From Hasllibacter halocynthiae (lineage in GTDB: Bacteria; Pseudomonadota; Alphaproteobacteria; Rhodobacterales; Rhodobacteraceae), in contig NZ_PVTT01000002.1 in NCBI RefSeq assembly GCF_003003095.1, positions 930,001-994,000 on the forward strand: a stretch of DNA of 64,000 bases. Direction: 5' to 3'. Position numbers and translations under genes: made by a program. Every line of letters begins with the position of its first letter. The first letter of the stretch is position 1. The notes under the pieces are model-generated. The model saw nothing but the letters and a program-made list of their open reading frames with translations, was not told the DNA's origin and did no database searches. Below, one piece after another: positions 56,996 through 64,000 of the stretch.

Positions 56996-58402
56996 ATGCT
57001 GCGGACCCTCTCAGGCCGGTTCCTGGTCCTCTCGGCGCTCTTCGTGATGCTGGCCGAGGTGCTGATCTTCGTGCCCTCCATCGCCCGCTACCGGGAGGAG
57101 TGGCTGTCCGCCCGGCTCGAGGCCGCGCAGATCGCCGCCCTTTCGGTGATCGCCGGCGACGACATGATCGCCGCCACCCTCGAGGCCGAGCTGCTGGAGA
57201 CGGCGGGGGTCTACAACGTGGTCCTGCAGCGCGACGCGGTGCGCCAGCTGATCCTGTCCTCGGACCTGAGGGGGCAGGTCGCCGCGTCGTACGACCTACG
57301 GACGGCGACGCCCCTTACGCTGATCCGCGATGCCTTCGCCCGCCTCCTCGACCCGGAGGACGAATTGATCCGGGTGGTCGGCGCGCCCCTGGGGGAGGCC
57401 GGGATCGCGATCGACGTCACCCTCGATTCGGGGCCGTTGCGCGAGGCGATGATCGACTACGGGATCCGAATACTCCTGCTTTCGCTCGTCATCTCGCTCG
57501 TGTCGGCGGGGCTCCTCTTCCTCGCGGTGCGCCGCGTGCTGGTGCAGCCCATCCGCCGCGTCACCGGGGCCATGGCCCGCTACGCCGCCGCGCCGGAGGA
57601 CGCCCGCTCGCTGATGGAGCCGACCTCCACCACGCGCGAGCTGCGCGAGGCCGAGGAGGCGCTGCGCGCCATGCAGGAGGAGGTGACCCAAGCCCTGCGC
57701 CAGAAGGACCGGTTGGCGCAGCTCGGCGGGGCGGTGGCGAAGGTCAGCCACGACCTTCGCAACATCCTGACGACCGCGCAGCTCTTCCTCGACCGCGTCG
57801 AATCTTCCGAGGATCCGATGGTCCGCCGCGCCGCGCCCCGCATCGTCGGCGCGCTGGAGCGGGCGATCAACCTCTGCGAGGGCACCCTCGCCTTCGGCCG
57901 CGCGGAGGAGCCCGCCCCCCGGCTCGCGCCGGTCCTCCTCGCCCCGCTCGTGGGCGAGGTGGTCGACGGCGAGCGGCTGGCCGCCGGGGATGCCCCGGTC
58001 ACGTTCCGAGAGGACATCCCCGCCGGACTGACGCTGCGCGCGGATGGCGAGCAGCTGATCCGCGTCCTCGCCAACCTCGTGCGCAATGCCCGTCAGGCGC
58101 TGGAGGCGACGGGGGAGCGGGGCGAGATCGCCATCGCCGCCGGCGAGGACGAGGAGGCCTGGTGGATCGCCGTCCGCGACGACGGCCCCGGCCTTCCGGC
58201 CCGCGCGCGCGAGAACCTCTTCTCCGCCTTCAAGGGCAAGGCCAGCAAGGGCGGCACCGGCCTCGGCCTCGCGATCGCGGCCGAGTTGGTGCGCGGCCAT
58301 GGCGGCACGCTCGAGCTGACTGGGACGGGCGGGGAAGGCACGACCTTCACCATCAGGCTGCCCAAGGGGCTGGCCGCGGGCGCCGCCATCGTCGCCGCGT
58401 GA
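56996..58402 (+). CDS. Sensor histidine kinase
   Basis: 468 residues. Seen: an N-terminal helix (FLVLSALFVMLAEVLIFV), a periplasmic sensor of about 120 residues, a second helix (ILLLSLVISLVSAGLLF), a HAMP region, the phospho-acceptor His252 in VSHDLRNILTTAQL, and the ATP-binding N box NLVRNARQAL, G1 DDGPG and G2 GGTGLGL. No response regulator gene lies on either side, so its partner is elsewhere. I use the ATG at 56996, behind AGGGTGG, rather than the GTG at 56987. Confidence 0.92.
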   Translation: MLRTLSGRFLVLSALFVMLAEVLIFVPSIARYREEWLSARLEAAQIAALSVIAGDDMIAATLEAELLETAGVYNVVLQRDAVRQLILSSDLRGQVAASYDLRTATPLTLIRDAFARLLDPEDELIRVVGAPLGEAGIAIDVTLDSGPLREAMIDYGIRILLLSLVISLVSAGLLFLAVRRVLVQPIRRVTGAMARYAAAPEDARSLMEPTSTTRELREAEEALRAMQEEVTQALRQKDRLAQLGGAVAKVSHDLRNILTTAQLFLDRVESSEDPMVRRAAPRIVGALERAINLCEGTLAFGRAEEPAPRLAPVLLAPLVGEVVDGERLAAGDAPVTFREDIPAGLTLRADGEQLIRVLANLVRNARQALEATGERGEIAIAAGEDEEAWWIAVRDDGPGLPARARENLFSAFKGKASKGGTGLGLAIAAELVRGHGGTLELTGTGGEGTTFTIRLPKGLAAGAAIVAA

Positions 58403-58462
58403 CGCCCTGCCCCGCCGGGGGCCCGAAAGCCTCCTCCGGCCGCCGGACGGCACGACGCCCCC

Positions 58463-58491
58463 TTGCGCCTGCCCGCACGGGCGGCTAGGTC
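58463..58491 (+). promoter_or_regulatory. Promoter of tRNA-Arg
   Basis: TTGCGC (58463-58468), 17-base spacer, TAGGTC (58486-58491). It predicts a start about 7 bases after the -10, close to the tRNA 5' end. Confidence 0.65.
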
Positions 58492-58500
58492 GCCCTCTAC

Positions 58501-58577
58501 GCACTGGTAGCTCAGCTGGATAGAGTATCTGACTACGAATCAGAGGGTCGGGGGTTCGAATCCTCCCCAGTGCGCCA
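58501..58577 (+). tRNA. tRNA-Arg (anticodon ACG)
   Basis: A 77-base cloverleaf. The acceptor arm pairs GCACTGG (58501-58507) with CCAGTGC (58567-58573), then the discriminator G and an encoded CCA. The anticodon stem TCTGA/TCAGA encloses CTACGAA, anticodon ACG. The T-arm reads GGTTCGAATCC. A53 of the anticodon (A34) is expected to be deaminated to inosine by TadA. Confidence 0.97.
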
Positions 58578-58605
58578 CGCCGTCCTCCCGGGGCGGCGTT
58601 TGCGT
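58577..58605 (+). terminator. Terminator of tRNA-Arg
   Basis: ACGCCGTCC (58577-58585) pairs with GGGCGGCGT (58591-58599) with one G-T pair, 5-base loop, then TTGCGTTT. It starts at the last base of the CCA. Confidence 0.75.
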
Positions 58606-58771
58606 TTCTGCTTTCGGTTCAATTCCGCTGCGTCCCAGCGGCGTCGTTCGCCCGGCGTGAACCACCGCCCCATTCGCGCACCGCTTCGCCTCTCGAATGT
58701 CCCACGGGCTTCCAAGCCGTGCCCGGAACGGGGGTGAGGAGAGGCTCGTCAAACGAGAACGGAGCCGTTCC

Positions 58772-58966
58772 ATGAACCGTCTGATCGAAGCGTTCCTCGC
58801 CCCCCGCGTCTCGCGGCACGATCCGTTCGAACGCCTCGCCGCCGCGCGCGCCTCCGCTGACGCGCAGGCCGAGCGCGACCGGATCCGCGCCGTCCGCCGC
58901 GCCGCGCTCCTCGCCGCCCGCGCCGAGGCGCAGGCCGAGCTGGAGGCGGCGGTGGGTCCTGCCTAG
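58772..58966 (+). CDS. Small hypothetical helical protein, 64 residues
   Basis: I do not recognise it. The product is rich in Ala, Arg and Glu and predicted helical, with no cysteine. Its stop overlaps the end of the convergent mipZ gene by 3 bases. The ribosome site (GGAG, about 8 bases upstream) is acceptable. It could be a real small protein or a chance frame antisense to nothing. Confidence 0.4.
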   Translation: MNRLIEAFLAPRVSRHDPFERLAAARASADAQAERDRIRAVRRAALLAARAEAQAELEAAVGPA

Positions 58967-59751
58967 ACGCGGATCTCGACGCCTGGCAGCTGCAGCGTCC
59001 GCATCAGGTCGCGCAGCTCGTTACGGGCGGAGATGTTGGAGACGTTCAGCCGCGCCGCGCCCACGTCGCGCAAGTCGAGCAGCGTCAAGCCTCGCGGGAA
59101 CAGTTCGCGGAACACCACCCTTTCGGAGAAACCGCTGGCCGCCCGGAACCCGATGCGGCGCCCCAGCTCACCGACCGCCTGCTCCATCTTCGCCTTGTTG
59201 AGCATCTTCTGGGCCCCGAGGCGATTGCGCACGACGATCCAGTCGATCGGAGGCAGCCCGGCGCGCGACCGGGCCTGACGGGCGTTCCAGACCATCTCAG
59301 AGTAGATGGAGGGTCCCCGCACCTTCCCGTCCCTGTCGACCTTCGCCAGAAGGTCGAAATCCACGAAGCTATCGTTCAGCGGCGTGACCAGTGTATCGGC
59401 CATCGTGTGCGCGACCTGGGACAGGCTGGTATGGCTTCCCGGGCAGTCGATCACCACGAAATCCGTGCCCGGCGCAATCCCCTCCAACGCGCGGGAGAGG
59501 CGGTCGTCGGCCGGCTCGTCTTCGCGCGGCTCCGGAAGGGGGACGTAGGTCGGGCACGGGAGGGGGACGCCCTCCGCGCTCTGCGCCTCGGCCCGGTTCG
59601 CAAGGTAGCGGGCCATGCTCTTCTGCCGCAGGTCGAGATCGAGGGCAGCGACCGCCTGCCCCATCCGCGCGAGCGCCGTCGCGATGTGCATGGCGGTCGT
59701 GGACTTGCCGGACCCGCCCTTCTCGTTCCCGACGACGATGATGTGCGTCAT
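58963..59751 (-). CDS. mipZ: Division-plane positioning ATPase MipZ (ParA family)
   Basis: 262 residues. Seen: the deviant Walker A motif NEKGGSGKSTT, with Lys11 and Lys16, as in the ParA/MinD class; DLDLRQKSM (the D-x-D switch that marks MipZ-type proteins), and FVVIDCPGSH. Known, from Caulobacter: MipZ is recruited by ParB at parS, forms a gradient from the poles and blocks FtsZ polymerisation away from midcell. I start it at MTHIIVVG because the family begins there and GAAGAGAGA precedes it. A parS site lies 30 kb away in the same window. Confidence 0.93.
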   Translation of the reverse strand: MTHIIVVGNEKGGSGKSTTAMHIATALARMGQAVAALDLDLRQKSMARYLANRAEAQSAEGVPLPCPTYVPLPEPREDEPADDRLSRALEGIAPGTDFVVIDCPGSHTSLSQVAHTMADTLVTPLNDSFVDFDLLAKVDRDGKVRGPSIYSEMVWNARQARSRAGLPPIDWIVVRNRLGAQKMLNKAKMEQAVGELGRRIGFRAASGFSERVVFRELFPRGLTLLDLRDVGAARLNVSNISARNELRDLMRTLQLPGVEIRV

Positions 59752-59776
59752 TCTCTCTTCTCGATCCCCTGTCTGT

Positions 59777-59800
59777 GCGGCGTGCTCTAGAACACGCCGC
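59777..59800. promoter_or_regulatory. 24-base near-perfect palindrome upstream of mipZ
   Basis: GCGGCGTG (59777-59784) and CACGCCGC (59793-59800) flank CTCTAGAA; only one pair fails. It lies about 25 bases upstream of the mipZ start. It may be an operator, or a hairpin in the mipZ leader. Confidence 0.45.
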
Positions 59801-59940
59801 CGCAACCCGGAAGCGGGCGCGGCGGCCGAGCCGTGCCTCTGTCGTGCCGCGGCGCAGCGATTGGGCGATGAACGAGACCCGGGCCGGACGGACGGAGCAT
59901 CGTGCGGGAGGGCTGGGCGACCGCCCCCCCGGAACGAGGA

Positions 59941-59963
59941 ACGCCGCCCCGAGGGGGCGGCGT
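59941..59963 (-). terminator. Terminator after rpmE
   Basis: A perfect 10-bp stem ACGCCGCCCC (59941-59950) with GGGGCGGCGT (59954-59963) has a 3-base loop. On the minus strand it is followed by TCCTCGTTCC. It ends the rpsP-to-rpmE cluster before mipZ. Confidence 0.75.
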
Positions 59964-59991
59964 CCATGGAAGCACGGCGTTTGCCTGCGGA

Positions 59992-60213
59992 TCAGAATCC
60001 GAGGCCCTCGTACTTCTTCTTGAACTTCGACACGCGCCCGCCCGCGTCCATCAGGCGGGTGCCGCCGCCGGTCCAGGCTGGGTGGACCGAAGGATCGATC
60101 TCCAGCGTCAGTTGATCGCCTTCCGAGCCGTAGGTCGAGCGCATGGTCACCACGTCGCCGTTCGTCATCTTGACGTCGATGAAGTGGTAGTCGGGATGTG
60201 TATCGGCTTTCAT
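59992..60213 (-). CDS. rpmE: 50S ribosomal protein L31, zinc-free form
   Basis: 73 residues. Seen: [15 protein letters not shown] at the start and [25 protein letters not shown] at the end (split at GGR). It has no cysteines, so it is the C-minus form. It lies 13 bases downstream of rplS. Confidence 0.97.
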   Translation of the reverse strand: MKADTHPDYHFIDVKMTNGDVVTMRSTYGSEGDQLTLEIDPSVHPAWTGGGTRLMDAGGRVSKFKKKYEGLGF

Positions 60214-60226
60214 GATCTGAACCCTC

Positions 60227-60622
60227 TCACTCGGCCGCTTCTGCGGGCTTCGACCGGCGGGGCCGGTAGTTGGTCTTCTCGGCGATCCGCGCTGATTTCC
60301 CGCGACGCTCGCGCAGGTAGTAGAGCTTGGCCCGGCGCACGCGGCCCCGGCGGACGACCTCGATCGAGTCGATGTTGGTGGAGTAGAGGGGGAACACCCG
60401 CTCGACGCCCTCGCCGAAGGATATCTTGCGCACCGTGAAGCTGCCGGCGATCCCCTCGCCGTTCTTGCGGGCGATGCACACGCCCTCGTAGTTCTGCACC
60501 CGCGTGCGGGTGCCTTCCGTGACCTTGTAGCCGACGCGCACGGTGTCGCCGGCCTTGAAGTCCGGGATGTCCTTGCCGAGTGAGGCGATCTGCTCCCGCT
60601 CGAGCTGGGCGATGAGGTCCAT
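60227..60622 (-). CDS. rplS: 50S ribosomal protein L19
   Basis: 131 residues. It lies at the subunit interface. Seen: [19 protein letters not shown] and [20 protein letters not shown] start it at [11 protein letters not shown], with AGGAGACAGG upstream. rpmE follows. Confidence 0.98.
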   Translation of the reverse strand: MDLIAQLEREQIASLGKDIPDFKAGDTVRVGYKVTEGTRTRVQNYEGVCIARKNGEGIAGSFTVRKISFGEGVERVFPLYSTNIDSIEVVRRGRVRRAKLYYLRERRGKSARIAEKTNYRPRRSKPAEAAE

Positions 60623-60633
60623 GGACCTGTCTC

Positions 60634-61467
60634 CTATAATGCGGGCTTGTCGCCCTGTTCCTTCGCCTGCCGAGGGCTCTGGTCTTCGTCGCCGTCCGCA
60701 CCGGTGTGCGCGCGCCAGAGGTCGGGCCTGCGTTCCCTCGTCAGCCTCTCGGCCGTGTCGCGCCGCCACCGTGCGACCGCCCCGTGATCCCCGGAGAGAA
60801 GAACCTCCGGCACGGCACGGCCCTTCCAGTCGGCGGGGCGCGTGTACTGCGGGTGTTCCAGCAGGCCCTGGGCGAAGGACTCCTCCTCCACGGACCTCTG
60901 GTTGCCCAGCACGCCGCCTATATGGCGCAGGCTCGCATCGATCAAGGCCATCGCGGCCAGCTCGCCCCCCGTCATCACGAAGTCCCCGAGGGAGACCTCG
61001 ACCGCGCCGTGCGCCTCGAGCACCCGTTCGTCGACGCCCTCGAACCGGCCGCAGAGCAGGACCGCGCCCGGCCCCGCCGCCAAGCGCTTCGTCAGGGCAT
61101 GGGTGATCGGCTCACCCCGGGGGGAGAGGTAGATCACCGGCGCATCCTGCATCCCCTCCCGCGCCTCGCGCAACGCCGCGTCCGCCACGTCCGGCCGGAT
61201 CACGAGGCCCGGCCCCCCGCCGAACGGGGCGTCGTCCACCTGCCGGTGCCGCCCGAGGCCGTGGGCGCGCAGGTCCGTCAGCCGAAGCTGCCACAGCCCC
61301 TCCTGCAGCGCCCGTCCGGTGAGCGAGGCACCGAGCGGGCCGGGGAAGACGTCCGGCAGCAAGGTCGCGACGCTGGCCGTCCAGGCGCGCGCCAGGCGCC
61401 GAGGCCCCATCAGGTCGCGCGGGGCGCCGGAGGCGGCGATGGAGAGGCGGCCGTGCGAGCGGGACAT
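60634..61467 (-). CDS. trmD: tRNA (guanine-N1)-methyltransferase
   Basis: 277 residues. It methylates G37 next to the anticodon in tRNAs reading CNN codons and stops frameshifting. Seen: the trefoil-knot cofactor site [16 protein letters not shown] and [30 protein letters not shown] and LLSGDHG. The first 25 residues form an extension common in this family. A promoter-like element ends 6 bases before the ATG. Confidence 0.96.
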   Translation of the reverse strand: MSRSHGRLSIAASGAPRDLMGPRRLARAWTASVATLLPDVFPGPLGASLTGRALQEGLWQLRLTDLRAHGLGRHRQVDDAPFGGGPGLVIRPDVADAALREAREGMQDAPVIYLSPRGEPITHALTKRLAAGPGAVLLCGRFEGVDERVLEAHGAVEVSLGDFVMTGGELAAMALIDASLRHIGGVLGNQRSVEEESFAQGLLEHPQYTRPADWKGRAVPEVLLSGDHGAVARWRRDTAERLTRERRPDLWRAHTGADGDEDQSPRQAKEQGDKPAL

Positions 61468-61473
61468 GCGCCG

Positions 61474-61503
61474 CGGCTAGCGCGCGGCGCCCCCGGCCCG
61501 CAA
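61474..61503 (-). promoter_or_regulatory. Candidate promoter almost abutting trmD
   Basis: On the minus strand TTGCGG (61503-61498), 18-base spacer, TAGCCG (61479-61474). The ATG of trmD lies only 6 bases after the -10, so a transcript would be leaderless. The gap to rimM (61468-61736) holds nothing else I can name, apart from a 16-base perfect palindrome of G and C at 61664-61679. Confidence 0.3.
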
Positions 61504-61736
61504 GCCGGCCCGTGCGAAGGGCGGAGGCGAGGCAGGGCGGGGATCGGGCAGTCGGGTGCGTGCCGGGCCCGCTTGTCGCCGCGGCCCCCGCCTTGGGTTG
61601 GCCTCATGCACCCTCCCGCCTCTGCACGGAGGGGGGTGCCGCTTTGGCGGCCTGCCGCGCCGCCGGGGCCCGGGCCCCGCCCGATCGTCGCTCTCGCGTC
61701 CTCATTGGGAGCGGGGGCGGGCGACGTCGCGGCGCT

Positions 61737-62249
61737 TCAGTCGAGAAGGCCGTCGGGGGGATCGACGACGATGCGGCCGCCCGAGAGGTCGACGGTCGGC
61801 ACGATCTCGCGCGTGAACGGGACGAGGGCGGTGCCGCCCCCCTCCTTCGCGGGTCGGTGAATCTCCAGGAGGTCCTGCTCGCCATGGGACAGCACCGCCT
61901 TCACCCGCCCCAGCACCGCGCCGCCGGGGTCGAGCACGGCCAGCCCCAGAAGGTCGGCTTGATAGAACTCGTCCTCGCCAGGATCGGGCAGGGCGGCCCG
62001 AGGGACGGTCAGACGGGTGCCGCGCAGGGCCTCGGCGGCCACTCGCGTGTCTACCCCGCCGAGGCGCACGGCGAAGCCGCCCTTCACCGCGCGCGCCGCC
62101 CGCACCGGATATTCGGTCCCGTCGGGGCCCATGAGGGGGCCGTAGTCGCCCACCGCCGCGGGGTCGGCGGTGAAGGACTTCAGCCGGACCTCGCCGCGGA
62201 CCCCGAAGGCCCCGGCGACGGCGGCGACGGTCACGCGATCCTCGGGCAT
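61737..62249 (-). CDS. rimM: 16S rRNA processing protein RimM
   Basis: 170 residues. It assists maturation of the 30S head and binds S19. Seen: the N-terminal AGAFGVRGEVRLKSFT, the PRC-barrel segment VLGRVKAVLSHGEQDLLEI, and the end LVPFTREIVPTVDLSGGRIVV-type strand. I start it at MPEDRVT, behind AAGGAGGG. It lies 290 bases from rpsP and 269 from trmD, wider spacing than usual. Confidence 0.96.
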   Translation of the reverse strand: MPEDRVTVAAVAGAFGVRGEVRLKSFTADPAAVGDYGPLMGPDGTEYPVRAARAVKGGFAVRLGGVDTRVAAEALRGTRLTVPRAALPDPGEDEFYQADLLGLAVLDPGGAVLGRVKAVLSHGEQDLLEIHRPAKEGGGTALVPFTREIVPTVDLSGGRIVVDPPDGLLD

Positions 62250-62539
62250 CGACCCTCCTTCTGTATCGGAAAGCATTTCATCACGGGGATCCGAAGGGGG
62301 CTAGGCTGGACGCGAACCGGAGGAGGGCGCCGATGCGCGCCGTCCCCCTTTCCGCGGCGAGCCCCGATCCCCATCGACGAGGCCGAGGAGCGGCGGCGCC
62401 TCGCAGGACTGCGCACGGCGCGGTCCGTGGCTGCCGGGCGGGCGGAGACGGTTCGGCACATGGGCATCGAGGCGCTTCCCGGACAGCGAACGCCCGGCCG
62501 CGTGGGGCCGGGCGCTGCGACGGTGCGGGGCGCGGGGGA
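62250..62539. other. Gap between rimM and rpsP, possible GAF-protein remnant on the plus strand
   Basis: No intact gene. On the plus strand a GGAGGAGG ribosome site precedes an ATG at 62333. The reading frame one base over, near 62360-62420, gives APIPIDEAEERRRLAGLR, which resembles the opening of GAF-domain sensor proteins. The two parts lie in different frames and no GAF core follows, so it could be a broken fragment or chance. Confidence 0.25.
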
Positions 62540-62944
62540 TCACTCCTCCGCCGGGGCTTCCTCGGCGGGTGCCTCCTCGGCGGGGGCGCTGGCGGCCTCC
62601 TCGGCGGTGGCGGCCTTCGCGGCTCGCTCCTCCGCGCGCTCCTTGGCCTTGGCGCCCGGCTCCCCTTTCTGGGGGTTGTTGCGGGCGGCCTTCTCGCGCA
62701 CGCCGGCCGCCTCGAGGAAGCGGGCGATCCGGTCGGAGGGTTGCGCGCCCTGGTCCAGCCAGTGCTGCACCCGTTCCATGTTCATCTTCACCCGGTCCTC
62801 CGAGTCCTTCGGCAGAAGCGGATTGTAGGTGCCCAGCTTCTCGATGAAGCGGCCGTCTCGGGGCATGCGGCTGTCGGCGGCGACGATGGAGTAGAACGGG
62901 CGCTTCTTCGAGCCCCCGCGCGAGAGGCGGATCTTCATGGCCAT
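62540..62944 (-). CDS. rpsP: 30S ribosomal protein S16 with an Ala/Glu tail
   Basis: 134 residues; the core is the first 80 or so. Seen: [19 protein letters not shown] and [18 protein letters not shown]. The last 45-50 residues are Ala-, Glu- and Lys-rich, ending in repeats of PAEEA, and probably are an unstructured or helical extension. Related alphaproteobacteria also have extended S16 proteins. It is downstream of aroQ by 5 bases. Confidence 0.98.
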   Translation of the reverse strand: MAMKIRLSRGGSKKRPFYSIVAADSRMPRDGRFIEKLGTYNPLLPKDSEDRVKMNMERVQHWLDQGAQPSDRIARFLEAAGVREKAARNNPQKGEPGAKAKERAEERAAKAATAEEAASAPAEEAPAEEAPAEE

Positions 62945-62949
62945 GGGTG

Positions 62950-63255
62950 CTATCCTTTGGTTTCCTGATGTTGCCGGTGATGGCGGATGACTTCCTCGAT
63001 GATGAAGCCGAGGAACTTCTTGGCGAAGGCGGGATCGAGGCCCGCCTCCTTCGCAAGGTCTTCGAGCCGGGCGATCTGCGCGGCCTCTCGGGCCGGGTCG
63101 CTGGGCGGAAGGTCGTGATCGGCCTTGAGCGCGCCGACGGCCTGCGTCCGCTTGAACCGCTCGGCCAGGGTGTAGACGAGGACCGCGTCGAGGCGGTCGA
63201 TGCTCTCGCGGTGGGCCTTGAGGACCTCTGCGGCGCGGGACTGCTCGGGGGTCAT
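62950..63255 (-). CDS. aroQ: Chorismate mutase, AroQ type
   Basis: 101 residues, all helical. It converts chorismate to prephenate in phenylalanine and tyrosine synthesis. Seen: [29 protein letters not shown], with the catalytic arginines and lysine (split at ERF), and [21 protein letters not shown]. The start overlaps the acetyltransferase stop (ATGA). Linkage to rpsP is common in Rhodobacteraceae. Confidence 0.94.
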   Translation of the reverse strand: MTPEQSRAAEVLKAHRESIDRLDAVLVYTLAERFKRTQAVGALKADHDLPPSDPAREAAQIARLEDLAKEAGLDPAFAKKFLGFIIEEVIRHHRQHQETKG

Positions 63256-63767
63256 GCGGCCACCTCGTGCGTTCGGGGATCGGGGTGGCGCCAGGCCATG
63301 ACGCCGGCCTCCGGGGTAGGGGCCCCGGGCTCGCGCCGGGCGCCCAGCCGCTCGGCCAGGCGGACGGAGGGCAGGTTGGCCGGGTCGATATAGCTGACGA
63401 GGGACGGCAGGTTCAGCGTGCCCCACGCGTGGTCCAGGCAGGCGCGCACCGCCTCGGTCATCAGCCCGCGCCCTTCGTCGGCGTCCTCCCAGATCGCCCA
63501 GGACATCTCCGGCTCCGGTATCCCAAGCGGCTCCCACGCGCCGGCCAGGCCGACGGTCCGACCCCCCTCGCGCACGGCGAAGGGGCCGTAGCCCTTCAGG
63601 TGCCACAGCCCCGCCAGATGCGCGAAGGCCCGCCAGACCGCGTCGCGGTCCGTCCCCGGCCCCCCCATGAAGCGCGAGCGGTCCGAGGCGACGAACGCCT
63701 CGAAGCCGGGCCAGTCCGCCAAGGCGATGGGGCGTAGGGTCAGGCGCTCCGTGGTCAGGACGGTCAT
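63252..63767 (-). CDS. GNAT-family N-acetyltransferase (RimJ/RimL-like)
   Basis: 171 residues. Seen: [21 protein letters not shown] at the start, [21 protein letters not shown] with the acetyl-CoA-binding stretch, and [18 protein letters not shown] at the end. Known: this subfamily acetylates N-termini or small amines; the substrate is unknown. I start it at MTVLTTERL; the longer frame runs into the previous gene. ATGA overlap at the start. Confidence 0.88.
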   Translation of the reverse strand: MTVLTTERLTLRPIALADWPGFEAFVASDRSRFMGGPGTDRDAVWRAFAHLAGLWHLKGYGPFAVREGGRTVGLAGAWEPLGIPEPEMSWAIWEDADEGRGLMTEAVRACLDHAWGTLNLPSLVSYIDPANLPSVRLAERLGARREPGAPTPEAGVMAWRHPDPRTHEVAA

Positions 63768-64000
63768 ATCCCGAGCTCCTCCGGCGAGGCGCCTTCCAGG
63801 ACGGGGCGGGTGAAGGAGCGGTCGTAGCGGCGGATGCAGGCCGTCTCCTCGGCGAAGGCGTAGGCGCGCAGGCATTCCGGATCGTCCCACATGCGGGCGC
63901 GGTAGTCCTCGTAGGCGGCCAGCGAGGGGAAGGAGAAGTGACAGTAGGCCACGTCGTTGGGCCCCTCGTGCGGCATGTGATAGCCATGATGGGTGCCGCC
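63764..64000 (-). CDS. NIPSNAP-family protein, 5' end cut off by the window
   Basis: The last 79 codons of a minus-strand gene entering from the right edge. Seen: GYHMPHEGPNDVAYCHFSFPSLAAYEDYRA-type end (NIPSNAP signature, GP near residue 35 of this piece), then CIRRYDRSFTRPVLEG. Known: small dimeric ferredoxin-like folds of unclear function. The stop overlaps the acetyltransferase start. Confidence 0.75.
   Translation of the reverse strand, partial: GGTHHGYHMPHEGPNDVAYCHFSFPSLAAYEDYRARMWDDPECLRAYAFAEETACIRRYDRSFTRPVLEGASPEELGI

Noticed and set aside
58533-58819. Minus-strand ORFs containing GGFEPPTL or GEDSNPRPSD
   Set aside because: These peptides are antisense translations of the tRNA-Arg gene, well-known false ORFs.
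61664-61679. Perfect 16-base GC palindrome between trmD and rimM
   Set aside because: A palindrome made only of G and C is easily found by chance at this GC content, and there is no supporting context.
61410-61736. Minus-strand frames between rimM and trmD
   Set aside because: They are short, Arg- and Pro-rich, with no motif. The gap appears non-coding.

Overview
The window is chromosomal DNA of very high GC content from an alphaproteobacterium, most likely of the family Rhodobacteraceae. The evidence is the alphaproteobacterial RpoB resistance-region sequence (DQTNPLSE), a bztABCD amino-acid transporter, the division regulator MipZ, an ATP12-type F1 assembly chaperone, an aroQ-rpsP-rimM-trmD-rplS-rpmE cluster, and promoters of the type TTGxxx-N17-TAxxxx.

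Layout. 1-1600 holds a cut SDR dehydrogenase and a zinc alcohol dehydrogenase, both on the minus strand. A gene-free stretch of about 0.9 kb then leads into rpoB-rpoC (2513-10966), which ends at a clear terminator. A glycosyltransferase and an EamA permease separate rpoC from the str operon rpsL-rpsG-fusA-tuf (13168-17422). The S10, spc and alpha operons follow as one array, rpsJ to rplQ (17527-35110). This array is broken twice by foreign genes. Between rplP and rpmC lie an unknown small ORF, a 2OG-Fe oxygenase-like gene and the remains of a Doc-type toxin-antitoxin pair. Between rpmD and rplO lie a small lipoprotein, an exact 16-bp parS site and an antisense PfkB sugar kinase. A hairpin precedes the first break, and a candidate promoter follows each break, so the array is probably several transcription units.

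The second half is mixed. It holds rarA; a chain of genes with overlapping starts and stops (crcB, an RluA-family synthase, a HAD hydrolase, an ATP12 chaperone); the bztABCD importer; a minus-strand argB-ferredoxin-phosphatase operon; an SDR; and an ABC exporter behind a possible leader peptide. Next comes the minus-strand cluster rpmH-rnpA-yidD-(EAL protein)-yidC-MOSC-yihA. A VTT membrane protein with a flavoprotein disulfide reductase, an unpaired histidine kinase, tRNA-Arg(ACG) and mipZ follow. The window ends in the minus-strand cluster NIPSNAP-GNAT-aroQ-rpsP-rimM-trmD-rplS-rpmE, where the NIPSNAP gene is cut by the edge.

How it fits together. Most of the window is transcription and translation machinery. 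The parS site, MipZ (which binds ParB at parS and keeps FtsZ away from origins) and the rpmH-rnpA-yidC cluster together suggest that this ribosomal region lies near the replication origin and inside the ParB-loaded segregation zone. I see no insertion sequence, prophage, CRISPR array or clearly new multi-gene system. The most unusual items are parS inside the spc operon, the amber-interrupted Doc toxin inside the S10 operon, and a 19-codon ORF with its own promoter ahead of an ABC exporter.
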